Shown here one piece after another: positions 10,510 through 22,900 of a stretch of DNA of 64,000 nt (position 1 is the first letter of the stretch; the number at the start of each line of letters is the position of its first letter). The DNA is taken from contig OX327712.1 in the NCBI GenBank assembly GCA_946807835.1, forward strand, positions 14,402,001-14,466,000. The letters run 5' to 3'. The DNA is from Ailanthus altissimus (Eukaryota > Streptophyta > Magnoliopsida > Sapindales > Simaroubaceae). A model generated the notes under the pieces. That model had not been told where the DNA came from, searched no databases, and was given only the letters and a program-made list of their open reading frames with translations. Made by a program: the position numbers and the translations under genes.

Positions 10510-12700
10510 TAAATAAACATACATCACCTGCTCTGTAAAGGGATAAGGTTTCGACACGTCTGTCAATTATGTCTATGCTATCTACAACGACTACATATAT
10601 TCTTTGATAGTTCCTCCCCTTGAGATAAAATCTGATTCATCAGACGTCTGTCTAACTGACGACGTGCTATAGGAGGCTAAATGTCCATATTTTTCAGATA
10701 CTCCGAGATTATCCAATCAGACACTTGCCCAACCAGAAGTACTAACTCGCTATATGCATAAAATAAAGTCTTAGATGTGTAATAAGTCGAACAAAGACTC
10801 TCATGCGATAATCTAATGTATTTGTATATGGCGAGTGCATGAGAGCAATACAATTGTCGATAGTCAAACTTCTGACTGCTATATGTTCTTTCACCAATGT
10901 CCACTATCTAGTTCACACCACCGTCCTTAACTACAAATCGTAAATCATCAACAAGAGAAACTGTTATTTGACTTACATCATTGTTATGTTTCATGACTTT
11001 ATGATATACCCAGTACGTCAGGACATTCATCATATTTTATGCTGCCAATCGTCTATGGTAAAACCACAATTGCGTTAGCTCCCGCATCCACTCCACTTAA
11101 TTGGTCACCAGAAGCTTTCTTGCTTCTTTTGCAACTGCATTAATGCTCTCAGCGGTATTAGTAATGATGACATCGTACCTTCTGAAAGCACCTACTAATC
11201 GGGCTTATCTTACTGTACCCACATCCTCCTTTAAATACTTCATTACGTCGGGTGGCATTTGTTGCATCTTGTTTAATTGGTGTTAAAAATTAAGGACACT
11301 ATAAGCCTTAGTAGTAGTGAAGTAGGCAGACAAGTATACCCATTTTTTAAACTTTTCTTTTATGATAACTTGTATTTTGTCATTAAATTTTTCTTTAAAT
11401 GATAGATGCAGAACCCATGATATGCATGAAGAAACACACCCCATAGAGCCCTCTTAATACTAGTGTGTCGATCAAATATAAAGACAATATTTTGATAGCT
11501 CGCAATTACTCCCTGCAGTTTAACCATAAACCACTTTAAAAAAGTATTATTTTTTGAGTCAGCAATTTTCCAGGCCAATAGAAAAATCTGATTGTTTCCA
11601 TCTTTACAAAAGGCCACAAATATTGTACCAAGATAGGAACCTTTCAAAAATATTATGTCCACTGCAATCATTGGTCGGATTGACAAATTAAAACCTTTGA
11701 TGCATGGTCCTAACGCAAAAAAGAAATACCTGAAGTGATTATCCGCGTTTTTAAATAAGTAACCGCACTTAGGTTATTTTGTTACAACACATAGTTGTAT
11801 GCAAGATGAAAAAATGTCGCCCTTCTGTCGACACTGCCTATAATCTCCACTTGCATCTATCATTATCGTATTTCAACTTGAAACGACCTTTGGTGGACTT
11901 GTAAACTATGAAGCTCCATTTGTCCTTCAGTGCAACTATGCTTATAGTTTCATAAATTTCATCTTTTTTGTTATACAACTTTTCTACAAACACATCACTA
12001 ATCCTAATAGAAGATATATTTTTTGATATATTCAAGTCAAATTATGATATTTCACGCTGAAACTAAAATGGATTTTTTACCTTAACCCTTTCTTCTCTAC
12101 CATAATCATTATTATTATCATTATCATCACCCTCGTCGTCATCATCATTATTATGCTCATCATCATCATCATTAGCATCATTATTTTCATCCACAGTCTC
12201 TTCATAATCATCATCCTCCTCCTCATCATCATCGACATCATCAACCTCATAACCAATATCGTAACCACGATTATCATTCTCATAATGTTCCTCATTTTTC
12301 TCTTTATCGCTCACACTATATCTAACATCTTGACCAATATCATAGTTAAGATCAACGTCAATATTTTCATATATTTGACTGTTATAATATATGTAACCTG
12401 ATTGTCATTGAACATCAGAGGAGAATAATGATAATTCTCTGAAGGATTCGGAATATACACAGGGATTGTTGATGCAAATTGATTAGCATAACCTTATTTT
12501 TGCCTCATAGGTGCTTCTACGTTATTTTCATATTCAGGAGCTCGAGCATTTACTATTACACAAAGAGGTATAGCTATATTATTTTGTAAACTCAACCACA
12601 ATATTGTATCGTCGTCATTTTTAAGTGGAATAGGTCTCAACTTTATAATACTTGAAGGAACTCGAACTTCAAAATTACTTTATAATGCATTTAATCAACT
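10510..12700 (-). pseudogene. MULE (MuDR-type) transposase, decayed
   Basis: Read right to left: an N-terminal segment with IIKLRPIPLKNDDD (about 12610-12660); a long acidic Asp/Glu/Asn run (12314 to about 12090, CAT/TTAT-like repeats on the plus strand); the MuDR DNA-binding-like segment with DKWSFIVYKSTKGRFKL...CKWRL (12035-11838); the DDE core beginning RPMIAVDIIFLKGSYLGT and containing FDRHTSI and HAYHGFCIYHLKKNL (11686-11360); a segment with NTAESINAVAKEARKL (about 11170-11115); and a C-terminal SWIM-like finger ending YCSHALAIYKY (about 10870-10810), where the first two zinc Cys positions are Ser. Several stops and frameshifts make it non-functional. It forms one element with the Ulp1-like gene to its left. 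No terminal inverted repeats were found by eye. The gap 10110-10510 has no gene. Confidence 0.85.
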
Positions 12701-13240
12701 CTCAGAATATGACTTGATATTATTGTTCTTAACTTGATTTTTTATTAAATAAAATATAAATATCATTCAGTAACACAATTTTGAAGAAATATCTAATAAT
12801 TCACATATTTTTTAATTTTTCTTTATTTAACTGTGATTGTTAGTGCGTCCATTTTTTTAAGTAGCGGGTACGACATTTATTTTTATCAATAATTTTTCTT
12901 ATAAAGTTGTCAAGAAATTAGACTGCCTTTATTTTTTAATATGAGTTTTTATTTGAACAAATATAAGTATTGATAGTTAATTAAAAAATAATAATAAAAT
13001 GAATTAATTTTTTCCGTGCATAATTAATAATGGATACTTGTTAAAAAAAAATCTTTAAAACCTAAAGTAAATTAAGATTTTTAAAAAGGGAATATTTAAG
13101 TTTTTTATTTTAGCAAACATGCATTCATATAGCTTTTCCCCAGTAAATAACAAATATGAGGATCTTAATCGTAGCTACATCATCGATTAATAACAAATAT
13201 AGAATTGATTCCATATGAACAAACACAAACAATATTAATC
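12700..13240. other. AT-rich interval, no gene seen
   Basis: Between the Mutator-like region and the 3' end of the phytocyanin gene. It probably holds the 3' untranslated part of that gene at its right end. No other feature was recognised. Confidence 0.5.
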
Positions 13241-14669
13241 TTAACAATAAGCCATGATCATGGTGATAACTGCAACTAATATCCCAGAATAGAGCTGATA
13301 ATAAATGGTCGTTTTGCCAGCTTCTGATGAATCAGCTGCTTGAGCTTGCACTGTTATAAAAAGCTTTTGGCCACCGTTTTCACAGTGTTTGCCTACGCCA
13401 CAAATATACCATTTTCTTCCAGGGCTTGACAAAACAATTTCATCATTTCCAGAATTCAGTGCCTCATTTTTTGGCGGCACAATGCAATTTTCGAAGCCAG
13501 TTCCATTCACTTTGAACACGTTGTGAGCTCCAACTGGGTATTTAAAAACTACAAAAGCCAACGCAATGACGAAATCAATACAATCAAAGGCCCATTTGAA
13601 ATTAAAAGATACTGCAAGTTTTTTTATTAAAAAAAAAAAAACGTGGATAGATATTTAGATAAATTGGGCAATAATTGTCTTTTAATTTGATAAAATGAAG
13701 AGAGTAATACGGTCTTATTTTATGACTCTAAAAAGTATGCGTGTTGTTTTATGTTATTAATTCAATAATTTTATGTCAATATTAAAAGAGGTAATAAGGT
13801 CCCGGTTTGAGAGTTTTGTCAAAATTACAAATAAAAAACATACTTTATAATTTTTGTTCATGCAGTGCGCAATTTTGATTTTGAATTTGTTCAGTTTGGA
13901 TTTCAATTTTTTTTTAAAGTTTTTAATTTATTTTTTAAATTTAAATCAAATCGATCAATTCTAAAATAAAAATTAAAATCGACTAAAAATCAACCTTCGA
14001 ACCAAACCAATCAAAAATTAATCAGTTTAAACGATTTGATTTTGTTTTTCACTCATCCCTACGTGCATAAGATTTTGTTAAAATATACTAACAAAATCAA
14101 TTATTTGAATTAAAAGTAATCAATAATTTGATTGTTATATCCCTAATCAGTTTACCAGGAGACTTATTAATTTCCATTCCAAGGTATAAAGACTCAATAA
14201 TATTATGGATATAAAATTTTTCTAAACTAATATGTCAGTAACTAATAATTAGCATGTATCTGTATAATTAACTTTATTGGCGTAATAGTTTTAAGGCACT
14301 AGAATAAGTAACACATCAAGTATCATACTATTAAGGATACAAATTCTATACCTCAACTTGGTACCTAGTATTATTCCTAGCGATTTCCTAACAGAATCTG
14401 ACAGGGATCAGTATGAAAAATAAATGTAAACTATGTTCTTAATTATGATTTCGCTAAACCTTAGGGACTTAAAATTTTAAAAGTATGGCGGGCATACCAA
14501 GTTTGTCGCCGACCCGAAAATCCTTGCCGTCGGCCCAGGCTTTGTAATCGAAACCTGTTGTCCAACCAGTTTCGTCCCCAACTATGAACTCTTTTGCAGA
14601 AGTACTGATCATTGGGACAAAGGTGGTAACAGCGAGAAAGAAAACAAGTACATGATTTAATGTAGCCAT
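13241..14669 (-). CDS. Phytocyanin (blue copper / plastocyanin-like protein), two exons
   Basis: Exon 1 is 14669-14498 and exon 2 is 13548-13241, joined in phase 1 across a 949-bp GT-AG intron (donor G/GTATGC, acceptor TTTTGTAG). The join gives an unbroken 159-residue protein. Residues 1 to about 25 are a signal peptide (cleavage near STSA/KEF); the copper domain is about 27-125, starting FIVGDETGWTTG. Likely ligands are His66 (GAHNV), Cys107 (YICGVG) and His112 (KHC); Cys79 and Cys113 fit the conserved disulfide. The axial ligand is probably Gln118 (GGQKL), as in stellacyanin-like members, although the loop looks one residue longer than usual. The hydrophobic tail (139-158) after a Ser-rich segment suggests a GPI anchor. 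Such proteins are extracellular or membrane-tethered redox or cell-wall proteins; the exact role is not deducible. The intron at GDKL/VF is the usual family position. It is the only intact host gene seen. Confidence 0.93.
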
Positions 14670-14753
14670 TCAAATTTAATCACTATAACTTCTCTGAGTA
14701 ATTCTAGTTAATTTTCAGGCCCAGAATATTCACAACTCATGAGTATCGAAGGG

Positions 14754-14761
14754 TATTTATA
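14754..14761 (-). promoter_or_regulatory. TATA box of the phytocyanin gene
   Basis: On the minus strand TATAAATA lies 85-92 bp upstream of the ATG at 14669, leaving room for a 5' leader of roughly 50-60 nt. Confidence 0.7.
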
Positions 14762-15229
14762 AAGGCATAAGAGTGGCAAAATGTTTGCTTTTCAGAACTA
14801 GCGGCCGGCGGTCAAGGACGGCACGGCCGTAATAGAGGATCAGGACTCATATGAATGAGCTTGCTAGCTAGCGAACAAATTCTTATTAAATTTTTGGAGA
14901 TGATTACAACATGCATTAATATAATTAGGATCAAACTTTTGGGGCATGGCATTTTTTTCATATAGCTTTTTAGCCAAGTTGACGAAGCAGAAGTAATGAA
15001 ACCAAAACCTCACGTTCTCAATGAGAGAAGGTTTATTTGATACTACTGATGAAACATCACAAATTACATTGTTCCGAAATTAAATGCCCTACATCACATC
15101 TATTTTTGTAAATTATAATATAATTACTAATAATTATATTTTTTTGAGCGGTCTAGATTTTTTTTTCTAATCGTTTCATAAATTAAGATAATTTGCATAG
15201 TTAAATTGAATTCGAAGAATGGTTAATAA

Positions 15230-15430
15230 ATGTACAATTATGCTAGTTTGGGTTAATTAGCAGGCATAATGCTGCCATGGTGGTGACCATGTCCAAATCC
15301 AACAACAATATTTCTACACTCTTTTTTATTTTTCACTTCTTAATTTAACAAGAATCCATGTTATTATTTTTCTTCTCATCTGAAACTTCTTGTCATATAT
15401 CTATGGCTGCTGAATCCAGTTTTAGTTAAA
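15230..15430 (+). repeat. Dispersed block also present at 5740-5945 (copy 2)
   Basis: Same-orientation partner of 5740-5945, upstream of the phytocyanin gene. 14762-15230 shows no gene; a short GC-richer patch (about 14800-14840) with GCGGCCGGCGG is the only oddity there. Confidence 0.65.
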
Positions 15431-15839
15431 TCCAAAGAATGATATAGAAAATGAAATTTGGATTGTAGGTCCAGAATTTAAAGATTTAAAGTTTGCAAGT
15501 TTGATTAAGATAAGTCTATTTCAACTTTATTGAATACTAAATATTAAAACTATCTAATCAGTTTGGCCCATTTGTGCGACCCTACAAAAATAACTCAATA
15601 TCTATGTTGAAGAATGTTTCGTGCTTTAATTTGCAAGCTCTTTTTCTCTTCTTAGTTGTTTGGGATTTTCATCATAATTTTTGCTATTCTCTACAGTCAA
15701 AATCTGTTTGCATTTTGTAATATAAAAATTAATTTACTTATATGTGAAAACTTAAGTGTAAATTTCCTCATATTTTTTGTAAACTTATTGAAATATTTAT
15801 AATAAATTAAGTGTCGTTGAAAGATAATACCGTTTCTCG

Positions 15840-16510
15840 GATTTGGATGCATTGACCATTATGAAATTTCTTACACAAATTTTAATGAATTTTCCAGTCT
15901 TTCTTAATATTGTCTTAAAGACAATATTGTTTTCAGGAGGGGGCACAGAAATCTTAATCAAGACAGTTATGCAAGCTATTTCTACATGTGCTATGGGAGT
16001 ATCTAAACCTTTTTGTAAGTTGGTTTTGTAATATTCAAAGATTAATTTCTGATTATTGGTAGAACCATCTTCAAATAAAACTAATGGGGTCATTGGGTAG
16101 CAGGGAATGAAATGTGTAAGGCTAAATCAATGGGAGGTATAGGTTTTAGGGACCTTTCAGCATTTAACCAGGCTATGCTTGTGCAACAATTTGGCCTTGG
16201 ATTACACAACCTAATTTATTGATTACGCAGATTCTAAAAGCTCAGTATTACCATGAATAGAGATTTCTTTTCTTGTAGGATTGTTCTAATCCTTCTTTTG
16301 TTTGGTGAAGCTTGTTTCGGGGGAAAAAAAACTTTTGGATACATGCGGAAAGATGGAGGATTGGAACAGGGGAATTAATTTCTGTTTATAATCATAATTG
16401 GATATTTAGACCTGTCTCTTTTAAACCAATATCGTGTTGGCAAAAATTGGATGCAGTGTTGGATACTTATCAAGGTATCAAGGCTTTACATTTTTGTGTA
16501 AATGAGTAGA
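15840..16510 (+). pseudogene. LINE (non-LTR retrotransposon) RT C-terminus and zf-RVT remnant
   Basis: Broken frames carry the hallmark order of plant LINE ORF2 after the RT core: SGGGTEILIKTVMQAISTCAM (in pieces, about 15935-16000), then CKAKSMGGIGFRDLSAFNQA (about 16115-16175), then a zf-RVT-like WRIGTGELISVYNHNW (about 16352-16400). Frameshifts and stops lie between and inside the pieces. The ends are not defined. Confidence 0.8.
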
Positions 16511-17200
16511 ATGACAGTATATTTTCTAAAATTAAATGATAAGATTGAAAGTTGTAAGAGTACACTCTTAAATACAACTTTTTTAAATGAGTAAATACTT
16601 TTGAATTGGAGTGTTAGTTAATGCAAGATTATGATGAGTGATTCAAGACCAAAAATGTATCACCTTTAATTTGAAAAAGACCAACAGTTTATAGTGAAAA
16701 TGTTGTTATTAGTGTAGCCACCAAAGTTTTTTCAAACGTCACAAAATTAGTTACTCAAAGTGACTATTTAGAAAGGTCATGTCTAGTCACGACATCCATA
16801 CACAACCACGGGGTAGTACCACAACCACCAGTCAAACCTACAATCGGCATCACAGTGCCAACCCCTAGTGCAGTGGCGCATGGCTACCACCCAAGCCATC
16901 CTTTTGGCAACTCGGCCGGAAAAGACTTAGGTTTTGCCACCAACGCCGCTTTTTACTATTTTCTTTGGCCTTTATATTTTTTCTTTCACTTATCTTTATT
17001 TTATTTATTTTAAAATCCCCTTAAAGTTTTCAACATATCGCCTCCAAGTCTTTCAAGTGAAATAAAGGTTGCGAATCTAATTATCGCTTATAGAAGTTGG
17101 AATTCTGAGCTTATAAAGGAGTATTTCTTTCTAGTGGATGCCGAGTTGAGTACGAGGATCCCTCTCCCACCTAATGATATTCTAAATCATCCAATTGTTA
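16511..17200. other. No gene recognised
   Basis: Mixed-composition intergenic sequence. A C-rich patch at about 16790-16920 has short CCA-rich phrases but no coding signal. Confidence 0.4.
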
Positions 17201-18430
17201 GACGTTTTATGTCATTTTATGCTCTTAAAATATGTGTAATAATATTTTATTAGATTAATAAAGTTTATTTGTACATATAGTTGAGCATATATTGATGAGC
17301 TCATATTTATAAAATATATGATTTATGTATTATGCATATAATATTATTACAGAGGGTATAAATTACAAGTTCTTTATAAATTAAATCATAGTCACAACTT
17401 TTAATAAAAAATGACATTTCATTATGTAAGGTTATAGTTTTTATGCTTCTTATAGTGGATGATTTACCTTGATCATCGAAGTAGAGACTTCGAGTAGAAA
17501 AACTAGTGTATATGTTACATTGAACGAGACTGATGTAAATTTCGATCTGGTTAACTAAATGTCGTAGATTTTAATTTACAAAAATTTTAATAAATTTGAT
17601 TGATCTTAATCTTGAACAAATAATGAACTTACATTCATGCGTTATATCTTTTTAGTTATCATGGAGTGGAATCCATATAAATGGTTAAAACCTCGATATC
17701 TTGGAGATATAATTTCATGGTTTGTAGGAACATATATTTGCAAGATGGAATCTAATAAATATGTCCACCTAAGCTGTTTGCAATACTTGATCATTTAAAT
17801 CTATGGCCACGGGTTTTTCAATAAATGATTTATTGAATAATAATATTTATTTGTAAATTTAAATATAGATATATTAAAAGTGATTATTAGAGCATTCAAT
17901 GACTTAGGGGCAAATAAATAATTAAAGAGGCAATACATTTTTTCATGGCCTGTCTTTAATTATAGACATCAATTAGAGGGTCAATTAAGTGGTTATTATT
18001 GGTCTAAAGATCAAATCCAGTTTAATTAAAAAAAAAAATTAATTAAATGGGCTTTTACTTAATAACATGGGTTATTAGAGTACAGCCCTTAACTTTTAGT
18101 GGAATAGCTTAGGGTTAACTTAAAAGAAATTGTGCATCATGAGATGATTAGGACTGGGCCTTTTAAGTTGAAGTTAGGAAGCCCGTAGGTCTTGCAGTCC
18201 CTCCACTAGCTCAAATCCTAATCAAACTCTAATTTTCTAATTCTAAATACCCAAGGAAGATTCCTATATATATGGGAGGTATAGGGTAGTAATACAATAC
18301 AACAATTACAACGACCATAACTAGAAAAATTCTTTTTACGTATTTCCACATGAAAAAAGAATTTTGTTATTATCATTCTCTCATATTTGGGTATTAGTGA
18401 TTTTAGAAATTAAGAAAAAATTCACGTGCC
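17200..18430 (+). repeat. Possible LTR-like sequence
   Basis: The region ends with a promoter-like arrangement seen in many plant LTRs: family-like phrases such as GGGCTTTTACTTAATAACAT, a TATA-like CCTATATATATGGG (about 18260-18275), then a transcribed-looking CT-rich part. I found no matching second copy, PBS, PPT or target duplication, so boundaries and identity are uncertain. Confidence 0.3.
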
Positions 18431-18784
18431 CACAAGCATTGAGTTTGAAGGTTAAGGATAGTAGAGAAAATTACAGCCAGTCAATTCAAAATTTACCATA
18501 GCGATGAATTGAGGTAATATTCTATCCCTATACATATGACTTTCGCTGTATTTATTTTGATAAATAGACGGAAAAAAAAAATTTACTACCAACACCAATA
18601 ATGTGACATTACAAACAAAGACGAATTTACTCAATTCGTAATGGCTATCATCTAGCCATGTAGTTCAAATATTTGCCTCAAGATTCTTATACTTACTTTC
18701 AAAAAAATTGGTGGAAACATTGATGGCATTGTGAAATTCCATTAAAGGTCAAAATCTTTTTCTAAAGAGCTATAAAGAATGTTT

Positions 18785-19285
18785 TGTTGGATATTTAACC
18801 CAATTAACATTCATAATATTAAAATTCAACAATTATAGATTAATACCATACATGAATAAAAGGCCACAACAATTGAAAAATATGTTATACAAAATGTACC
18901 TGTTTGTGCCATTACTGTTTATTGATTGATTATTGCAGCGGGTTGAAAGCTAGTCTTCCTCTCTATGACCTAGATTGCAAGTTGATAGCTCTCAATAGAA
19001 AAGAACATATTGTTCTCAATAATTGAGTCTAGGTTAAAGAGTGGACCTAGCTTTTATACTCAAAATTAGGGTTCTATACTAAGCCTTCCCATAACAAGCT
19101 TTAATGAGACCTAAAAGCCTATCTTTGTTACTAAACTGGATTTTTACAGAAAAGATGATACACCCAATTCAAAAGTGATCATTAAATATATTGGACTTGT
19201 TAATTAATAGACTACTCATTAACCTGTTTTATAAAATAAAAAATTCAATTAAAGTTAGCCTACACTTAATAAAAGAATTTCAACA
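18785..19285 (-). repeat. 3' LTR of copia-2
   Basis: 501 bp, plus strand TGTTGGATATTTAACCC to TTTCAACA. Similar to 27255-27760 and its tandem copies. The interval 18431-18784 before it holds no recognised gene. Confidence 0.9.
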
Positions 19286-19296
19286 TTCTCCCACTT
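19286..19296 (-). other. Polypurine tract (copia-2)
   Basis: Minus-strand AAGTGGGAGAA directly abuts the 3' LTR start. The interval 19297-19974 is the element's 3' untranslated part; it contains an (AAAATC)n run near 19641-19666 and no gene. Confidence 0.85.
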
Positions 19297-19974
19297 GGGC
19301 TAATATTAATTTATTTTTAAAAGCTTATTAAATTCATTTTTAAAAAGAAGATTCTCGGGTTAATCACAGAAAAATTATATTTCGTACGATCATATCTTTT
19401 AAAAGAAATTATAATCTAAAAATAGCATCTTGAAAAACTTATCTAGTCCAATATGATCTTAATATTGGACTATGATAATCTATATGTTAAACTCAACAAC
19501 ATAAGACCATTCTTAATCATGAATACTAATAGTTATATCTATATGGATTGTAAACCTAGTAGTGTAGTAAGAAACCAATGTTAACATGTGATCATAATTA
19601 ATATGTATTGTTTCTTATCAGTTCTTGTTATAATTTCTCAACAAAATCAAAATCAAAATCAAAATCAATATAAAATTATAACTGCAATTTCTCAATCAAA
19701 ATAAAATTTCCTGACTTTAACAGGTCATGCATCATTAACAGTTCAACATGATATCTCAAAATAATTGTTATATATGACATCCAAAAACATACAACTATAA
19801 TTCTTAAGGCACAATATCTTAAGATACCATATTCTATATTCAATTCAAAAAGGTATAATAGGCAACAATAATGTTGATCATCATAAAGAATTCAATTTTG
19901 CAAAATGCATATCAATTGTGAGCATTATTTGCACGACATAGTAATTAAAACAAAGAAACATGCATAAAATCCTA

Positions 19975-22900
19975 TTAAACCAAAGAATCAAAAGACTCAA
20001 TGACACCCGTATTTATGACATGTTCCTTAAACACTATGGGCCTTAAACCTTTGGTTAAGGGATCAGTTAACATGGACTCTTTTCTTATAAGCTCAATCAA
20101 AATATCTCTGTTCTTTACTAAGTCCTTGACTATGAGGTACTTAATTTCCATATGCTTAGAACCACTACTGATCTCGTTGTTCTTAGAATATAACACAGCT
20201 ACATTATTATCACAACAAATTACAATAGGTCGAGAGATGAAATCAATAATTTATAGCTCTAAGATCATATTTTTTAGCCAAGCAGCTTGAAAGGATGCAC
20301 TATAGCAAGCTACAAACTTATCGTACATAGTCGAGGATGCAAATTAGGCTCTACTTAACACTTTTCCATAAATAGCACCACCAGCTAACATAAAGATATA
20401 TTCTGAAGTAGATTTTCCATCATCTGAACAACTACCAAAATTATAGTCTAAGCATCCAACTATCTCAAGATTATTAACTCTTCTATACACAAGCATAAGT
20501 CCTTCGTTCTTTGTAGAGATCTTATGACTTTTTTGTAACAACCTAATGATCATGCCCAGGTTTGATAAATATCTACTAAGAACATTAACTATGAAGGCGA
20601 TATCAAGCCTCGTACATAGTTGTGCATACATCATACTACCAATTGCACTAGCATAAGGAATAATCTTCATGGCTTCTTTTTTCAAATTATTCTTAGGGCA
20701 TTGTTCATTGCTGAGTTTTTCTCCTTTTACAATAGGTACCTTATATACTTTGCACATCTGCATATTGAACCTTTTAAACACACAATCAATATAGGCTCTC
20801 TGAAATAATTCTAAGATGTTTCGAGATCTGTCATGACAAATCTCAACACCTAAAACAAAGGATGCTTCACCGAGATCCTTCATATTAAAATTAGCAAACA
20901 AAAGGTGCTTAGTATCATTTAGAGATTTACATCACTATTAACAAGTAGGATATCATCAACACAGTGTACCATAAAAATAAACTTGCTGCCACTAGTCTTT
21001 ATATATACACATTGATTAAACTTGATTTCTACAAAATCAGAAGAGGTCACCACTTTTTCAAATTTCAAGTACCACTTGTGAGAAGCTTGCTTAAGACTAT
21101 TAATAGACCTTTCAATCTACATACCATGTTCTCGTTTCTTTCTTTTTTTTAATCCTTCAGGTTGAGACATGTAAACTTCCTCACTCAAATCTCCATTAAA
21201 AAGGGCTATCTTGACATCCATATGATGAAGCTCTAAATTGATATGAGGTACCAATGCCATAAATACCCTAAAAGAGTCTTTTGTGGAAACTGATGAAAAT
21301 GTCTCTTTGAAATCAATGCCTTCTTGCTATGTATACCCTTTTGCTACCAATCGAGCCTTGAATCTTTCAACGTTTCATTTGTTGTCTCTCTTGATCATGA
21401 ATACCTATTTACACCTTAAGGGTTTATATCTTTTGGGAAGATCCTTAAGTTCCCAAATATCATTATCAGACATATATTGCAACTCATCTCTCATGGCAAG
21501 TAACCATTCATTTGTCTTATCACTATTAAGAGCTATATGGAAGTTGTTGGGTTAACATCTTTCCCAATATCATATTCTCCCTATTTAAGATAAACATAAT
21601 AGTCATTATAAATAATAGCTCTTCTTATTCTTTGGAATCTCATCACTTACACTTTAAAAGAAAACTCATTTGTCGGCTTATTAGTCAAATGAATCTCATC
21701 AGCAATAAGAGTTTCTTCAATAGCAGGGGGGTTAATAGTATCAACTCTTTGCTGAATCCCATGATCAATGATGGCACCCTCAGGATTAATATATGAAGCA
21801 TGCAATGGTAAAGAAATAATACCATAGGGTTCCACACTTTTATAAAACTAAAAGGGAATATCTTCAGCAACATCTAACTCTAAAACTTTTGCCACCTAAG
21901 ATTCAACAACTTTAATGCCATGGGTCAAACAATAAAATCTATATCCTTTTGAGTGACTAGAATACCCAATAAAATACCATCTAGTAATTCTTGAATCTAT
22001 CTTCTTTAAAGAAGAGCTATAAATCCTTTCCTCAGTTGAACACCCCTATATTTTAAAATAATTCAAATTAGGTTTTTTGCCTATTTATAATTCAAATGGT
22101 GTCTTAGACACTAACTTACTAAGAACACAATTCAAAATATATGTTGTTATTTTGATGGCTTCTCCCCATAAGATTCTAGCAAATTAGATCTGTTCATTAT
22201 ACTCATTTTTATTTCCATAAGGGTGTGGTTGCGTCTTTCTACCACGCCATTCTATTCAGGACTTTCAAGCATAGTATATTATGCAACAATACCATTATCC
22301 TGTAAGTACCTTGCAAATGGACCCATTTGTTGACGGACATCACTATGTTTCCCATAATATTCACCACTTCGAACAAATTTTACAATCTTAATGACTTTTC
22401 CTATCTGTTTTTCAACATCTATTTGGAACACTTTAAACATTTCAAGAGTATCTACCTTTTCTTTGATCAAATAAACATAGCCACATCGAGAAAAATCATC
22501 AATGAATGTAATTAAGTACTTATTACCACATAAGATAGTAGAGTAAGGCCTACTAATGTCTATATGAATGATCTTTAACAAGTTCTGACTACGAGTGGAA
22601 ACCTTTTTCTTAGTTTTTGTCAATTTTTCTCTCACACAATTAATATAAACTCCTAAGTCATTAGAATCAAGATAAGGAAGTATCTCTAATTGAATTAAGC
22701 ATTCTACTCATTCCTTAAAAATATGCCCCAAATATTTATGCTAGAACAATAAAGATCTTTCCCTAGTTAAAGATCTTTTGGCTGTAATATTATCAACATT
22801 GTAGGAACAATCATATTTATCAGATAATAGAGGCAATCTATAAAGCCCATCAAATAAAACATAGCTGCCAATGACTTTAGAATCATAAATCATCTTAACT

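Noticed and set aside
12153..12401. Plus-strand hydrophobic Ile-rich frame
   Set aside because: It is the antisense of the acidic run of the MULE transposase.
13860..14060. Intron region with AACCGA-like phrases as a full MITE
   Set aside because: The interior resembles 51653-51956, but no matching ends or target duplication could be seen.
14461..14673. Alternative minus-strand frame over phytocyanin exon 1
   Set aside because: Out of frame with the signal peptide and copper domain; the frame starting at 14669 joins perfectly to exon 2.
7255..16510. LINE fragments at 7255-7655 and 15840-16510 as one split element
   Set aside because: Both are on the plus strand, but the RNase H part lies before the RT/zf-RVT part, the reverse of LINE order, so they are separate remnants.
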